A stretch of DNA of 64,000 nucleotides. Source: a virus. The DNA lies in the IMG/VR virus record IMGVR_UViG_3300036985_005327, positions 24,650 through 88,649 of that record; one strand, given 5' to 3'. Shown piece by piece: positions 51,473 to 58,103 of this stretch (within the stretch, counting starts at the first letter, position 1; each line of letters starts with the position of its first letter). The notes under the pieces were generated by a model, which made no database searches, had not been told where the DNA came from, and was given only the letters and a program-made list of their open reading frames with translations. The position numbers were made by a program, and so were the translations under genes.

Positions 51473-51811
51473 GTGAGAGAAAAACAACTGCCTCCAACGA
51501 TCTACTATGGCGTAGAGCGCTGTGCCGATTACGACATGCCCCAGACGAGAATTCGCCTATTCCGAAACATAAGGAATGCACAGAAGTGGTTTGAAGGCGA
51601 TTCTCGTATCGACTACTTCAAAGACAACTCACAGTGTTATCCCTTTTACAAAATAGTGTACCAAATGCCCTGGCATTTCAGGTTCACTTATAGATGGAAG
51701 CTCGATGCGTGGATCGAGGACAACCGGCCCTCGCGCAAAGATTGGTGGAGCGCGGATGACGTTCGTGGGGAGATCATCAAAGACTGTGGAAAAGCCATTC
51801 GGTTGTGCTAG
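51473..51811 (+). CDS. Hypothetical protein, GTG start, 112 aa
   Basis: GTG start with GGAAAG eight bases upstream. The product is rich in Trp, Tyr, Arg and Asp and probably a compact alpha/beta domain. Not recognised. Confidence 0.62.
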   Translation: MREKQLPPTIYYGVERCADYDMPQTRIRLFRNIRNAQKWFEGDSRIDYFKDNSQCYPFYKIVYQMPWHFRFTYRWKLDAWIEDNRPSRKDWWSADDVRGEIIKDCGKAIRLC

Positions 51812-51820
51812 CATCGACCC

Positions 51821-52141
51821 ATGCGAAAGTCGTTACTACATACCAACCACACCCTGCTACTGAGCCTCGAGATCGCTGTCAATATCGCGCTACAACACTG
51901 CTGTGACGAAGAACGCAACGACATGCACGACGCTCTCTTCTGGATCAGAAATTTGAGACAGGAGCTGGACGAACCTCTTCTGAAAGTGTGCAAGCTTTCC
52001 CAGATTTTGAAGTGTTCCAATGAGTACTTTGAAATCTGCGATGAGAAAGAAGAACTACGTAAGGAGCTGTTAGAAGCAAAAAACAAAGTGAATATTCTGT
52101 TGGTTGCAATGACGGCCAGTAAGTTACAAGCTCTGGCCTAG
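51821..52141 (+). CDS. Helical hypothetical protein, 106 aa
   Basis: Almost entirely helical, with a Glu/Lys-rich coiled-coil end. It follows the previous gene after nine bases and is closed by a strong terminator. Unknown. Confidence 0.62.
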   Translation: MRKSLLHTNHTLLLSLEIAVNIALQHCCDEERNDMHDALFWIRNLRQELDEPLLKVCKLSQILKCSNEYFEICDEKEELRKELLEAKNKVNILLVAMTASKLQALA

Positions 52142-52374
52142 ACTAAAGAGGTCTTCCGCTGCGATTTGCGGGGGCCTCTTTTTTGCTTTTGCCCTCCTAC
52201 GTACCACGCGTGAAGAGTCTTTCCGTAAAACCTAAAGCCACACTCGAAGCACACAATAAGGTCTGTGTTTAACAGCGTATTATCTGTGTGAGTTATTACT
52301 ACGTACACATCCGGGTTATAGCATTCGATGCAGCGCCAGAACTCATAAGGAATGTGGACTTCATTCGGGGGCAT
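52138..52374 (-). CDS. Small Cys4 zinc protein, 78 aa
   Basis: ATG 52374 is inside the end of the 52361 gene (14-base overlap) with AAGG upstream. CIEC and CFEC, about 25 residues apart, form a zinc ribbon; the tail is basic (KQKRGPRKSQRK). Unknown role. Confidence 0.6.
   Translation of the reverse strand: MPPNEVHIPYEFWRCIECYNPDVYVVITHTDNTLLNTDLIVCFECGFRFYGKTLHAWYVGGQKQKRGPRKSQRKTSLV
52147..52184 (+). terminator. Rho-independent terminator
   Basis: AGAGGTCTTCCGC pairs (with G-T wobbles) with GCGGGGGCCTCT and runs into TTTTTT. It overlaps the end of the convergent 52138 gene. Confidence 0.85.
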
Positions 52375-52642
52375 AGACCTTAGCGGGTCTGGGAGACGAG
52401 CAACCAGCAGGACCCGACATAACTTTCGTGGGCGGCCGGTTAGCCTCGACGCATCCACCCGCAGTTCTCGCGCGAGAACCGGGGTATACGGGAACAATTT
52501 CCTTGAGGGTTGTTGTTGCCCGCACGAATACACGCGAGGACGTAGCGCCACAGTCAGGACACGGGTGCTCTTTTGTTCCCATATCAACCATTTCTTCAAA
52601 AATACTTCCACACTGAGGGCATTCGAAATCATAAATGACCAT
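52361..52642 (-). CDS. FmdB-like zinc-ribbon protein, 93 aa
   Basis: MVIYDFECPQCGSIFEEMV followed by CPDCG and S-R-V matches the FmdB/regulatory zinc-ribbon pattern (Y-x-C-xx-C...C-xx-C, then R). GGAGG lies six bases before the ATG. Members are common in phages and bacteria; their function is poorly known. Confidence 0.78.
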   Translation of the reverse strand: MVIYDFECPQCGSIFEEMVDMGTKEHPCPDCGATSSRVFVRATTTLKEIVPVYPGSRARTAGGCVEANRPPTKVMSGPAGCSSPRPAKVYAPE

Positions 52643-52737
52643 TTAGTTCCTCCGTTGGTAAACTATAAACGCTCGAACATCTTGGTACAAGTACTCGTAA
52701 GAATTAGTGAGAATGTTTCCCAGGAAAGGAGGGTACC

Positions 52738-52770
52738 ATGGAGACAATTCCCTTTGTTAGCTTTGGCTAA
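52738..52770 (+). CDS. Possible 10-codon micro-ORF
   Basis: A strong AAAGGAGG lies five bases before ATG 52738, giving METIPFVSFG and TAA. It stands alone before a stable hairpin. It could be a leader peptide or chance. Confidence 0.2.
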   Translation: METIPFVSFG

Positions 52771-52810
52771 TAAAAAGAGTTGTAGGCTCCTGCCCTTCGG
52801 GGCGGGAGCC
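52769..52810 (-). terminator. Terminator for the 52821-55610 operon
   Basis: On the minus strand, GGCTCCCGCCC-CGAA-GGGCAGGAGCC is followed by an ACAACTC stretch and TTTTTATT. The stem has eleven paired bases with a stable tetraloop and lies directly after the 52821 stop. Confidence 0.72.
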
Positions 52811-52820
52811 GGTGATTTTG

Positions 52821-54665
52821 CTATAGGGGAAACAGATTAGGTCCAAAGGCTACGATAGGAGCTGTTGGGCGGTCACATAGAACTAATCCGCTCAGGGTAT
52901 CCGACTTGGGAGCTAGCGTCGGGTCTTCGTCTACACCTGTGATGGCTTCTTCAATTAACGTTCCTTGGTCTCTTAAGCTATCCATAAGTTCTTTTTTCTG
53001 TGCGGAGAGACTGTCTTCCCCGCTACCAAAAAGAAGCTCGAGCAGTGGCTTGGCTGCTTCTACGTTGGCCTTTGCTCCACCAGCCAATAACACGACACCT
53101 GTGACAAACTCGTTGCCGTTAAAGAAGGGTGGTGCATTTGGATAACCTCTGGACATGGACTTGTACAGCTCTTGCATAAAGTAAGAGTTTCCACCCTGGC
53201 CTGAGAATGTCCTAGCGTACAACCCCCCTATCGAGGTGATGTTCAGAAGTTTTAGCAGAGCCATTACCTCGTCTAGAATACGCGTGACAATCCGTTCGTA
53301 CCTTTGGATTTCACTCCGCATAAACTCGATGTATTTGCGGAAGTGCTCCAACGCTGTCGGTATGTAACTCGCGAAGTACTCTATGAGAGCAACTATCTGT
53401 TTGATGAGCCACGCTAACGGAGGAAGAACGTCAGCTATAGAAGGAGTGCGTACCCAGTCGGGAGGCGTTCCTGACGAAGCAGTCTGTATCGGCGTTACGC
53501 GTGCTGCGTTCGAAAGGTACCAGTAACCGAGGTCGTTTCCTTTTGCTTTTGCAAAATCCTCAGTTTGGTTAAACCCACGCAGGAACCACGCAATATAAAA
53601 ATGCCAGACGTCATCACGCGTTGTCTTGAGTTCGGGAGCCACGAACATGGTCTCCCCGGCAATGAACCTTCGCTCCTCTATAACAGTAGCCCCACCGACA
53701 GTCATCCCCTTGGTGATGTCGCGCGTACCAAACATCTGCATCACATTGCTGCTAGGAATCTTTCCCAAGTCATTCTTGAGAGCAATCACAGCCATTCGTG
53801 ACGGAAGCACAATTACGCCCCCTAAGTCTGGGAGCGTATGGATGGGTAGCTTCATGCTGTCCCAAGTTAGCAGAGCCTGGAATGACCCTTCTACACCATG
53901 AGGTCTACTGCCTGGTCCGAGAATGACTTCCGCTTTCAAGTTAGTGGGCTTTGGGAAATCAGGCATGCCGTCAGACTGTGCAAACAAATCCCCAAAGAGC
54001 CCTTTGAACCGCCATAGCGCGTCTAAGAAACCAAAGGGGTCAAAGTCAGAACCCATCACCATGACGCCACCAGCGATGTAGTCGTCGCTACTCATAAACT
54101 GGGGTCGGCAGTGGTCCCTAGAATCATTGAGAGACCCGGCTACGGTACGCAAGAAACCAGCGTTTCCTCCGCGCCCTTCGTTGACCTGAACACGCATAGC
54201 GCGTTCGTCCTCAGTCATGTTTGGGTCGTCAAGAGCACCGCTAGGGTTAAAGAACGAAACGCTCGTGTCGCTGCCCCCGTTTCCGACTACGGGCTTCTTG
54301 AAGTTCCAGCTGAAGTTACCTGTGAGGTCCTTTGACGTACCTCCCGCTGAGTACATCATCCTCTTAGCGAAGGGAACGTACATCGCGTAGAGGCCCGCAT
54401 CTTCCAAGTACTTCTCGAGGAGCTGGCGTATCTGGTCCAAGATAGCGCGAATGAGTGCCGCTAGGGGGTCGGCTAAAGCAGACAAGAAGTTCAGTATCAT
54501 ATCTACTAAGCCTGTAATAAGCTCGATAACCGCCTTTAGCTTCTCCACAAAAGATTGAATCTTTTTGAGGATGGGCTCCAAGTTTGGCATTGGTATTTCG
54601 AGCTTACGCCACGGGGGTGGCTGGGCACCTTGTGCATCATTCGTTATGTCTGTTAGGCTGGGCAT
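52821..54665 (-). CDS. Large probable virion/baseplate protein, 614 aa
   Basis: The N-terminal ~100 residues are amphipathic helices (IQSFVEKLKAVIELITGLVD). The centre is beta-rich with repeated Gly-x-x-V strands, and a second long helical region (~430-500) follows. It heads no recognised family. Its size and organisation suggest a tail or baseplate structural protein, outside the main cassette. Confidence 0.65.
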   Translation of the reverse strand: MPSLTDITNDAQGAQPPPWRKLEIPMPNLEPILKKIQSFVEKLKAVIELITGLVDMILNFLSALADPLAALIRAILDQIRQLLEKYLEDAGLYAMYVPFAKRMMYSAGGTSKDLTGNFSWNFKKPVVGNGGSDTSVSFFNPSGALDDPNMTEDERAMRVQVNEGRGGNAGFLRTVAGSLNDSRDHCRPQFMSSDDYIAGGVMVMGSDFDPFGFLDALWRFKGLFGDLFAQSDGMPDFPKPTNLKAEVILGPGSRPHGVEGSFQALLTWDSMKLPIHTLPDLGGVIVLPSRMAVIALKNDLGKIPSSNVMQMFGTRDITKGMTVGGATVIEERRFIAGETMFVAPELKTTRDDVWHFYIAWFLRGFNQTEDFAKAKGNDLGYWYLSNAARVTPIQTASSGTPPDWVRTPSIADVLPPLAWLIKQIVALIEYFASYIPTALEHFRKYIEFMRSEIQRYERIVTRILDEVMALLKLLNITSIGGLYARTFSGQGGNSYFMQELYKSMSRGYPNAPPFFNGNEFVTGVVLLAGGAKANVEAAKPLLELLFGSGEDSLSAQKKELMDSLRDQGTLIEEAITGVDEDPTLAPKSDTLSGLVLCDRPTAPIVAFGPNLFPL

Positions 54666-54666
54666 G

Positions 54667-55350
54667 CTATATCCGTCCCATAAGCCGCTTTGATGGGAGC
54701 GGCTCTATGCCAAATCCGTTTGAGTACAGCCGCCCTTTTAGTTTGGCGAGTTGCGCTACAAATTCTAATTCAAAGAGTACGTACTTTTTGAGTTGTAAAT
54801 TGGACAGCGTACCGAGCGCGCTCTTTCGAGCGGAGACCACGTCGGTTAAATGACTCCAAACGTTTGATATGTGCGTTGAGTTTATCTCTGCTTCAGACAT
54901 CAGCGAATCAAAGTTGAGATCACCCAGAGCAGTGCGGGCATACGCACAGCGCCAGAAATCTTCAGTAGGCGTAGGAAACCACTTTGAGTAGCTGTTCTTT
55001 ATCTGGCGTGCATCTTGGTTGAGCGTTTTGCTAAACACGTATGCAGACATCTCAGGGTCTACGAGGGCTGCGGGGGCTACGCCACAGTCCGTTGCTGCCG
55101 TTGAGTTATTGCGAAACATTCCGTACGTACCTGCTATCAAGGGGTTCTCAGTAGCTGAAGGCATTGGAGGAGCAGGCAACATATCTGGGTTAACACGAAC
55201 AAGATGTGCAAAAAAGAAAGCATTCGGGATGTCCATACAGTACTGCGCCGCAAGGGTTGCTAGGTTTTTTTGGGCTGCACTAAAGCGCGCCCCATTGATT
55301 TTCGCTAGCGCGATGGCTGCTGTGAGCCCTGTCTCTTTGGTGTATGCCAT
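54667..55350 (-). CDS. Hypothetical protein, 227 aa
   Basis: Helical N-terminus, Pro/Met-rich centre and helical C-terminus. It is separated by one base from the 52821 gene and two bases from the 55353 gene, so it is co-translated with them. Likely a structural partner of the 614-aa protein. Unknown. Confidence 0.65.
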   Translation of the reverse strand: MAYTKETGLTAAIALAKINGARFSAAQKNLATLAAQYCMDIPNAFFFAHLVRVNPDMLPAPPMPSATENPLIAGTYGMFRNNSTAATDCGVAPAALVDPEMSAYVFSKTLNQDARQIKNSYSKWFPTPTEDFWRCAYARTALGDLNFDSLMSEAEINSTHISNVWSHLTDVVSARKSALGTLSNLQLKKYVLFELEFVAQLAKLKGRLYSNGFGIEPLPSKRLMGRI

Positions 55351-55352
55351 AC

Positions 55353-55610
55353 TTAAAAGTCCTTGGTTAATTCTACGTGCTCAACCAGCGGGGGCGTTTT
55401 CACCCCGAGGGAGTGTGCTGCCTCTTTCGCGGCCTTTACACTGTAAAGTGCATACTCTTTTGCTATGTTTGCTGTGGGGATTCCTTCAGCGCGTAACTGC
55501 GCGTCTAAGCGCTGAAGCTGCTTGTGCACCATGAGCCTGCCTAGCTGTGTGGCAAGCAACGTGAGCTGACACAAGTTGTCTAGATTGGCTGGTTGATTAG
55601 AATTCCACAT
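55353..55610 (-). CDS. Small helical protein, 85 aa
   Basis: First gene of the leftward operon. Predicted fully helical (LCQLTLLATQLGRLMVHKQL). The ribosome site is weak (GGGG touching the ATG), so the start is the least certain part. Unknown. Confidence 0.6.
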   Translation of the reverse strand: MWNSNQPANLDNLCQLTLLATQLGRLMVHKQLQRLDAQLRAEGIPTANIAKEYALYSVKAAKEAAHSLGVKTPPLVEHVELTKDF

Positions 55611-55671
55611 CCCCAGAATATACAGCAGTAAATCAGAAAAGTCAGTGTTTGTGGGTATAAGAACGTGGGAA

Positions 55672-55837
55672 GAAAGTAAACTGGTTCTCTCAATACTTTC
55701 TTTTTAGCCACACCATCTGTGGAGAGAACAGCCAGGCGATATTCGTACTCCTGGAGTTGCGCCGGGTCCTTAAGGGTCGAAAGATCCCTAAGGTGGTGTT
55801 GCGAGAGATTGCGGGGCTCGACCCGCTTTCTTTTTTT
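55672..55837 (+). ncRNA. Structured RNA with two terminators and possible switch
   Basis: GAAAGTA (55672-55678) pairs with TACTTTC (55694-55700) and is followed by TTTTT, a small terminator. GTTCTCT in its loop (55684-55690) can pair with AGAGAAC (55723-55729), which brackets a CCACA/TGTGG hairpin. Further hairpins are CCAGG/CCTGG (55732-55754), CCTTA.GGGTC-GAAA-GATCCC.TAAGG (55768-55793) and GCGGG/CCCGC (55811-55826) with a T-tract to 55837. The loop pairing looks like an attenuator or anti-terminator. No ORF occurs here, and no known riboswitch was recognised. Confidence 0.55.
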
Positions 55838-55851
55838 ATTAAGTCTTGACG

Positions 55852-55892
55852 TTAACGGTGGTGGCCGTTAATGTTAATGGGTTCGAGAGAAC
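55852..55892 (+). ncRNA. Two small hairpins leading into the tRNA-like element
   Basis: TTAACGG-TGGTGG-CCGTTAA (55852-55871) and GTTC-GAGA-GAAC (55881-55892), the second capped by a GNRA tetraloop that would stack on the following helix. Just upstream, TTGACG and GTTAAT at 16-base spacing might be a host-type promoter. Confidence 0.4.
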
Positions 55893-55966
55893 GGTCCTGG
55901 CTTGGCCGATTGGGAGGCAAAATCCTGCAGGTTACAAATGTCGGTTCGAATCCGGCAGCCAGGATC
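55893..55966 (+). ncRNA. tRNA-like element without an anticodon stem
   Basis: GGTCCTGGCT pairs with AGCCAGGATC, a ten-base acceptor-like helix (tRNAs have seven). A D-arm GCC-loop-GGC has the A...GG...A loop residues, and a perfect T-arm GTCGG-TTCGAAT-CCGGC follows. The middle segment has CT-GCA-G at the right place for a Cys anticodon with U33, but its flanks cannot form a stem and the segment is short. It is either a decayed tRNA-Cys or a tRNA mimic inside a longer RNA. Confidence 0.6.
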
Positions 55967-55977
55967 AAGAAGGAAGG

Positions 55978-56212
55978 TATCCAATACGCATACCCACATG
56001 AGTGGGCCGGTGACTGACTAGTGCAGAGCCTATGCGTGGATAGACTTCTAACCCACAACCGAGTGCTTCACATCGGCGGGTTGGAGACAGTGTTACATGC
56101 AGCACTGTTCTCGGCATTTTGATAAGCATGTGCGTCCCTTTTAGGACATGGCTATTTGTAAGTCCGAATCAGCGAGGGGTTGGCCACCCGTGAAGTCTCG
56201 TTGAGGTTTTTT
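55978..56212 (+). ncRNA. Structured non-coding RNA ending in a terminator
   Basis: A long-range helix TATCC...ACGCATA (55978-55992) pairs with TATGCGT-GGATA (56031-56042) around a CCCAC-ATGA-GTGGG hairpin. Then come AACCC..CCGA/TCGG..GGGTT (56050-56082), GAG-ACAGTG/CACTGT-T-CTC (56084-56112) and finally CAGCGAG (56170-56176) with CTCGTTG (56197-56203), enclosing GGGT/ACCC, then AGGTTTTTT. The last hairpin is a terminator five bases before the tmRNA. No ORF. The RNA class is not recognised; it may form one transcript with the tRNA-like element. Confidence 0.5.
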
Positions 56213-56217
56213 AATTC

Positions 56218-56565
56218 GGGGATGACAGGCTTAGACGGTACAACTGAAGCTATGCTCGCACGCCCCAGATGACGCTTACTGGGTAAAGAAGCGTCAACGT
56301 ACAAATGCCGAACCGCAAGAGTACCTGAAAGCGGCGTGAGCCGTTCTCCGTCACCCAGTCTCTTCCCCCTGTAGGGGCTGACGTGGCGTAATTAACCAGG
56401 GCGCTCTGACCAAAGGACCTCAGTATGGTCAGCTAAGCTACGAGGTTACGACGACCGCCTGCAGCTCGTGCTGGGCACTCGGTCGCAGAATCGACAGCAT
56501 CAAGCGTGTGGACGAGGGTGTAGAAGACGATGTATCGGACCCGGTTTCGATTACCGGCATCTCCA
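56218..56565 (+). ncRNA. ssrA: tmRNA (phage-encoded), tag AEPQEYLKAA
   Basis: Transfer-messenger RNA for ribosome rescue and peptide tagging. The 5' GGGGATG pairs with CATCTCC (56558-56564), including the G3-U70 wobble that AlaRS needs, and the discriminator is A. The T-arm is CCGGT-TTCGATT-ACCGG (56541-56557). The 5' segment AGGCTTAGACGG matches the conserved GGNTTCGACGG region. PK1 is a perfect H-type pseudoknot: CCCAG (56264-56268)/CTGGG (56279-56283) interlocked with GACGCTT (56271-56277)/AAGCGTC (56289-56295). Eleven bases after it a GCC resume codon (56307) opens AEPQEYLKAA, then TGA (56337-56339). CTCG and CACG pair with CGAG and CGTG to form P2. CCA is not encoded (CTA). Confidence 0.93.
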
Positions 56566-56576
56566 CTAAATTAATG

Positions 56577-56582
56577 TACAAT
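56577..56582 (+). promoter_or_regulatory. Candidate promoter TACAATAGG
   Basis: A -10-like TACAATAGG lies just after the tmRNA and 10 bases before the HNH gene start. It matches TATAATAGG (57342) and TACAATAAG (58441). No -35 box. Confidence 0.4.
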
Positions 56583-56592
56583 AGGATATTAC

Positions 56593-56979
56593 ATGGGATA
56601 CGGAGTGTGTAAAAAGCAACGGGACTATCAACGAGAATGGATTAAAAAAAGACGCGACGCTTGGATGCAAGACCATCCGGTATGCGTGTGGTGCGGCTCA
56701 AACATAAATCTACTAGTACACCATTTAAACCCTGACCTTAAAGTGGACCATAAAGTATGGTCTTGGGCAAAGAAACGCCGGGATGAAGAACTAGCTAAAT
56801 GCATAGTCATATGTACCGCATGTCACAACAGAGAACACCATAAGCCTAAATGCGATTTAGAAATGTCACATGGAACTCTAGCAGGGTATAAGACACACGA
56901 TTGTCGTTGTGTGCTGTGCCGACAAGCAAACAGGGATTACGAAATGATCCGTAGAATGCGAAAAGGAGAAAACGGATGA
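56593..56979 (+). CDS. HNH endonuclease, 128 aa
   Basis: HNH core: CVWC (31-34), LLVHHLNPD (His43-His44), a KRRDEELAKC helix, then VICTACHNREH (Cys74, Cys77, His78, His82). Two CxxC pairs hold the structural zinc. The C-terminus has HGTLAGYKTHDCRCVLC, a small Cys/His module often found near phage HNH proteins. It is free-standing, not inside an intron, and lies next to the tmRNA. It may be a homing endonuclease or a packaging-type nuclease. AGGA precedes the ATG. Confidence 0.85.
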   Translation: MGYGVCKKQRDYQREWIKKRRDAWMQDHPVCVWCGSNINLLVHHLNPDLKVDHKVWSWAKKRRDEELAKCIVICTACHNREHHKPKCDLEMSHGTLAGYKTHDCRCVLCRQANRDYEMIRRMRKGENG

Positions 56980-57254
56980 CCGAAAAGACCCTCAACAACA
57001 CCAATATGACTGACCTCGCCAATAACGTCTCGGACGTTCAACTCCACGGCGACCCCGGTGCCTGGGTGTGCGTGTGCAAGGCTTCGAGCAAAGAGCAAGG
57101 CTGGATGAAGAGCACCAAGGCCATGAACATCCAAGGTCTCGGCGTCCTTGTGCAGGTGAGCACCCAGCAGGGTAATGAAGTCGCCGAGGCGCTGACGTTC
57201 ATTCCCCGCGCGCAAATCTACGTGTTGGATGGGAACGTCACCATTCGTGAGTAG
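56976..57254 (+). CDS. Hypothetical protein, 92 aa
   Basis: ATGA overlap with the HNH gene. A small alpha/beta protein (WVCVCKASSKEQGWMKSTKAM, partial) ending in beta strands. GC-ending codons, unlike the HNH gene before it. Unknown. Confidence 0.65.
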   Translation: MTEKTLNNTNMTDLANNVSDVQLHGDPGAWVCVCKASSKEQGWMKSTKAMNIQGLGVLVQVSTQQGNEVAEALTFIPRAQIYVLDGNVTIRE

Positions 57255-57341
57255 TCGGGGAACCAGTGAGAGCATGCCTCACCCCCATATGGCTAGGGTA
57301 TGCAGGGGTTTATGCTTGACCTTCATTGCAAGCTGACCAGG

Positions 57342-57347
57342 TATAAT
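57342..57347 (+). promoter_or_regulatory. Candidate promoter TATAATAGG for a small RNA
   Basis: TATAAT at 57342-57347, expected start about 57354. A TTGACC lies 20 bases upstream, too far for usual sigma70 spacing. It bounds the RNA that ends at 57492. Confidence 0.5.
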
Positions 57348-57353
57348 AGGACC

Positions 57354-57492
57354 CTGGGGAGCGGATGGGAGCTCCGCGTTATTCAGTTTAACCAGTTGGC
57401 AGCTGGTCAGCGGCCTGAGTACGCCGCTTTAAAACTGCTTACCCCAACAGCCTTAAATACTTTGAGCGGTACTAGGGTTGTTGGGGTTTTTT
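57354..57492 (+). ncRNA. Small structured RNA with own promoter and terminator
   Basis: After a GCGGA/TCCGC hairpin (57361-57377) there is a three-way junction: CAGTTT (57384-57389)/AAACTG (57432-57437) enclosing ACCAG/CTGGT (57391-57407) and GCGGC/GCCGC (57410-57427). It ends with CCCCAACA/TGTTGGGG (57442-57486) and TTTTTT. The tRNA-Leu starts three bases later. A 69-codon frame crosses it but has no ribosome site. Function unknown. Confidence 0.6.
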
Positions 57493-57494
57493 AT

Positions 57495-57578
57495 GCGCTC
57501 GTGGCGTAATGGGTAGACGCCTCAGGTTTAAGCCCTGAGGTCCGTAAGGACGTGTCAGTTCGAGCCTGACCGAGCGTA
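57495..57578 (+). tRNA. tRNA-Leu(TAA)
   Basis: A class II tRNA of 84 bases. The acceptor is GCGCTCG/CGAGCGT (first pair G-T), the D-stem GCG/CGC with a GGG-containing loop, and the anticodon stem TCAGG/CCTGA with loop TTTAAGC (anticodon TAA). The long variable arm is TCC-GTAA-GGA, and the T-arm GTCAG-TTCGAGC-CTGAC. Discriminator A; CCA not encoded. It would read UUA/UUG, useful for the AT-rich accessory genes downstream. Confidence 0.93.
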
Positions 57579-57605
57579 CTGGCCTCTCGTATGTAGCCTA
57601 GAAGG

Positions 57606-57640
57606 CCCCAATGGCACTAATGCTGTTGGGGTTTTCTTTT
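57606..57640 (+). terminator. Rho-independent terminator after tRNA-Leu
   Basis: CCCCAATGGCA (57606-57616) pairs over eleven bases with TGCTGTTGGGG (57621-57631), loop CTAA, then GTTTTCTTTT. Confidence 0.88.
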
Positions 57641-57695
57641 GCCCATAAGCAAAAGGAAGGCGCAGGTGCGCCTGGGGAGGTGGGGGAGGCTGGGG

Positions 57696-57887
57696 TTACT
57701 TTTTGTTCCATATTCTCTTTGCGCTGAGAATACTTGCGGCGTTAGGGATCATTTCACCGGAACCACAGTTTGGACATTTCCACCACCAGCGATCATCAAC
57801 TTCAGTGTCGTGCACATCTACCTCACGCTGGTCGAGTACGAATACGACTTCTCCACCACAGAATGGACATGGTTTGTTTTTGGGCAT
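57696..57887 (-). CDS. Lar-like zinc-ribbon protein, 63 aa
   Basis: MPKNKPCPFCGG...WWWKCPNCGS followed by A...W-N-K matches the Lar/restriction-alleviation family pattern (CPFCG, CxxCG, A-x-x-x-W-N). AAGGAG lies six bases before the ATG. It is a single minus-strand gene among plus-strand genes. Lar relieves type I restriction in E. coli; many phage members are untested. Confidence 0.75.
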   Translation of the reverse strand: MPKNKPCPFCGGEVVFVLDQREVDVHDTEVDDRWWWKCPNCGSGEMIPNAASILSAKRIWNKK

Positions 57888-58103
57888 TTTGCACTCCTTG
57901 TTTGGTTCAGAGCCCTTTACCCTGAATCGCTTACTTATACCGTTATGTTGTAGGGGTTTCTGGAATGGGTGTCAGACCTCCGTATATCGGGCCGTCTCTT
58001 GGTATAAGAACGCGTAGGAGTTTAAGGACTTCTGCACCACCCCTATTAAAAGGGGATTGGCATCCTCACATTTCGTGGGGCAGCACACAACAAGGAGTCA
58101 GCC
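57888..58103. other. 216-base gap without a convincing gene
   Basis: It holds the upstream region of the Lar-like gene (minus) and of the 58104 gene (plus). A CCCCT-ATTAAA-AGGGG hairpin is visible near 58047. A plus-strand frame crosses the gap but has no ribosome site and Pro/Arg-rich composition. I see nothing else in it. Confidence 0.4.

Noticed and set aside
55893-55966. Functional tRNA-Cys(GCA)
   Set aside because: The triplet and U33 fit, but no anticodon stem can form and the acceptor helix is three pairs too long. It is listed as a tRNA-like element instead.
55610-56592. GOLLD, ROOL or group I intron as one explanation for the whole ~980-base gap
   Set aside because: The right third is a tmRNA and the rest is broken up by two terminators. 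No intron-exon junction in a tRNA or gene is seen, and I cannot match the consensus of GOLLD or ROOL from memory.
57300-57509. A 69-codon plus-strand frame
   Set aside because: It crosses a promoter-like element, a three-way RNA junction and a terminator, and has no ribosome site. The RNA explanation fits better.
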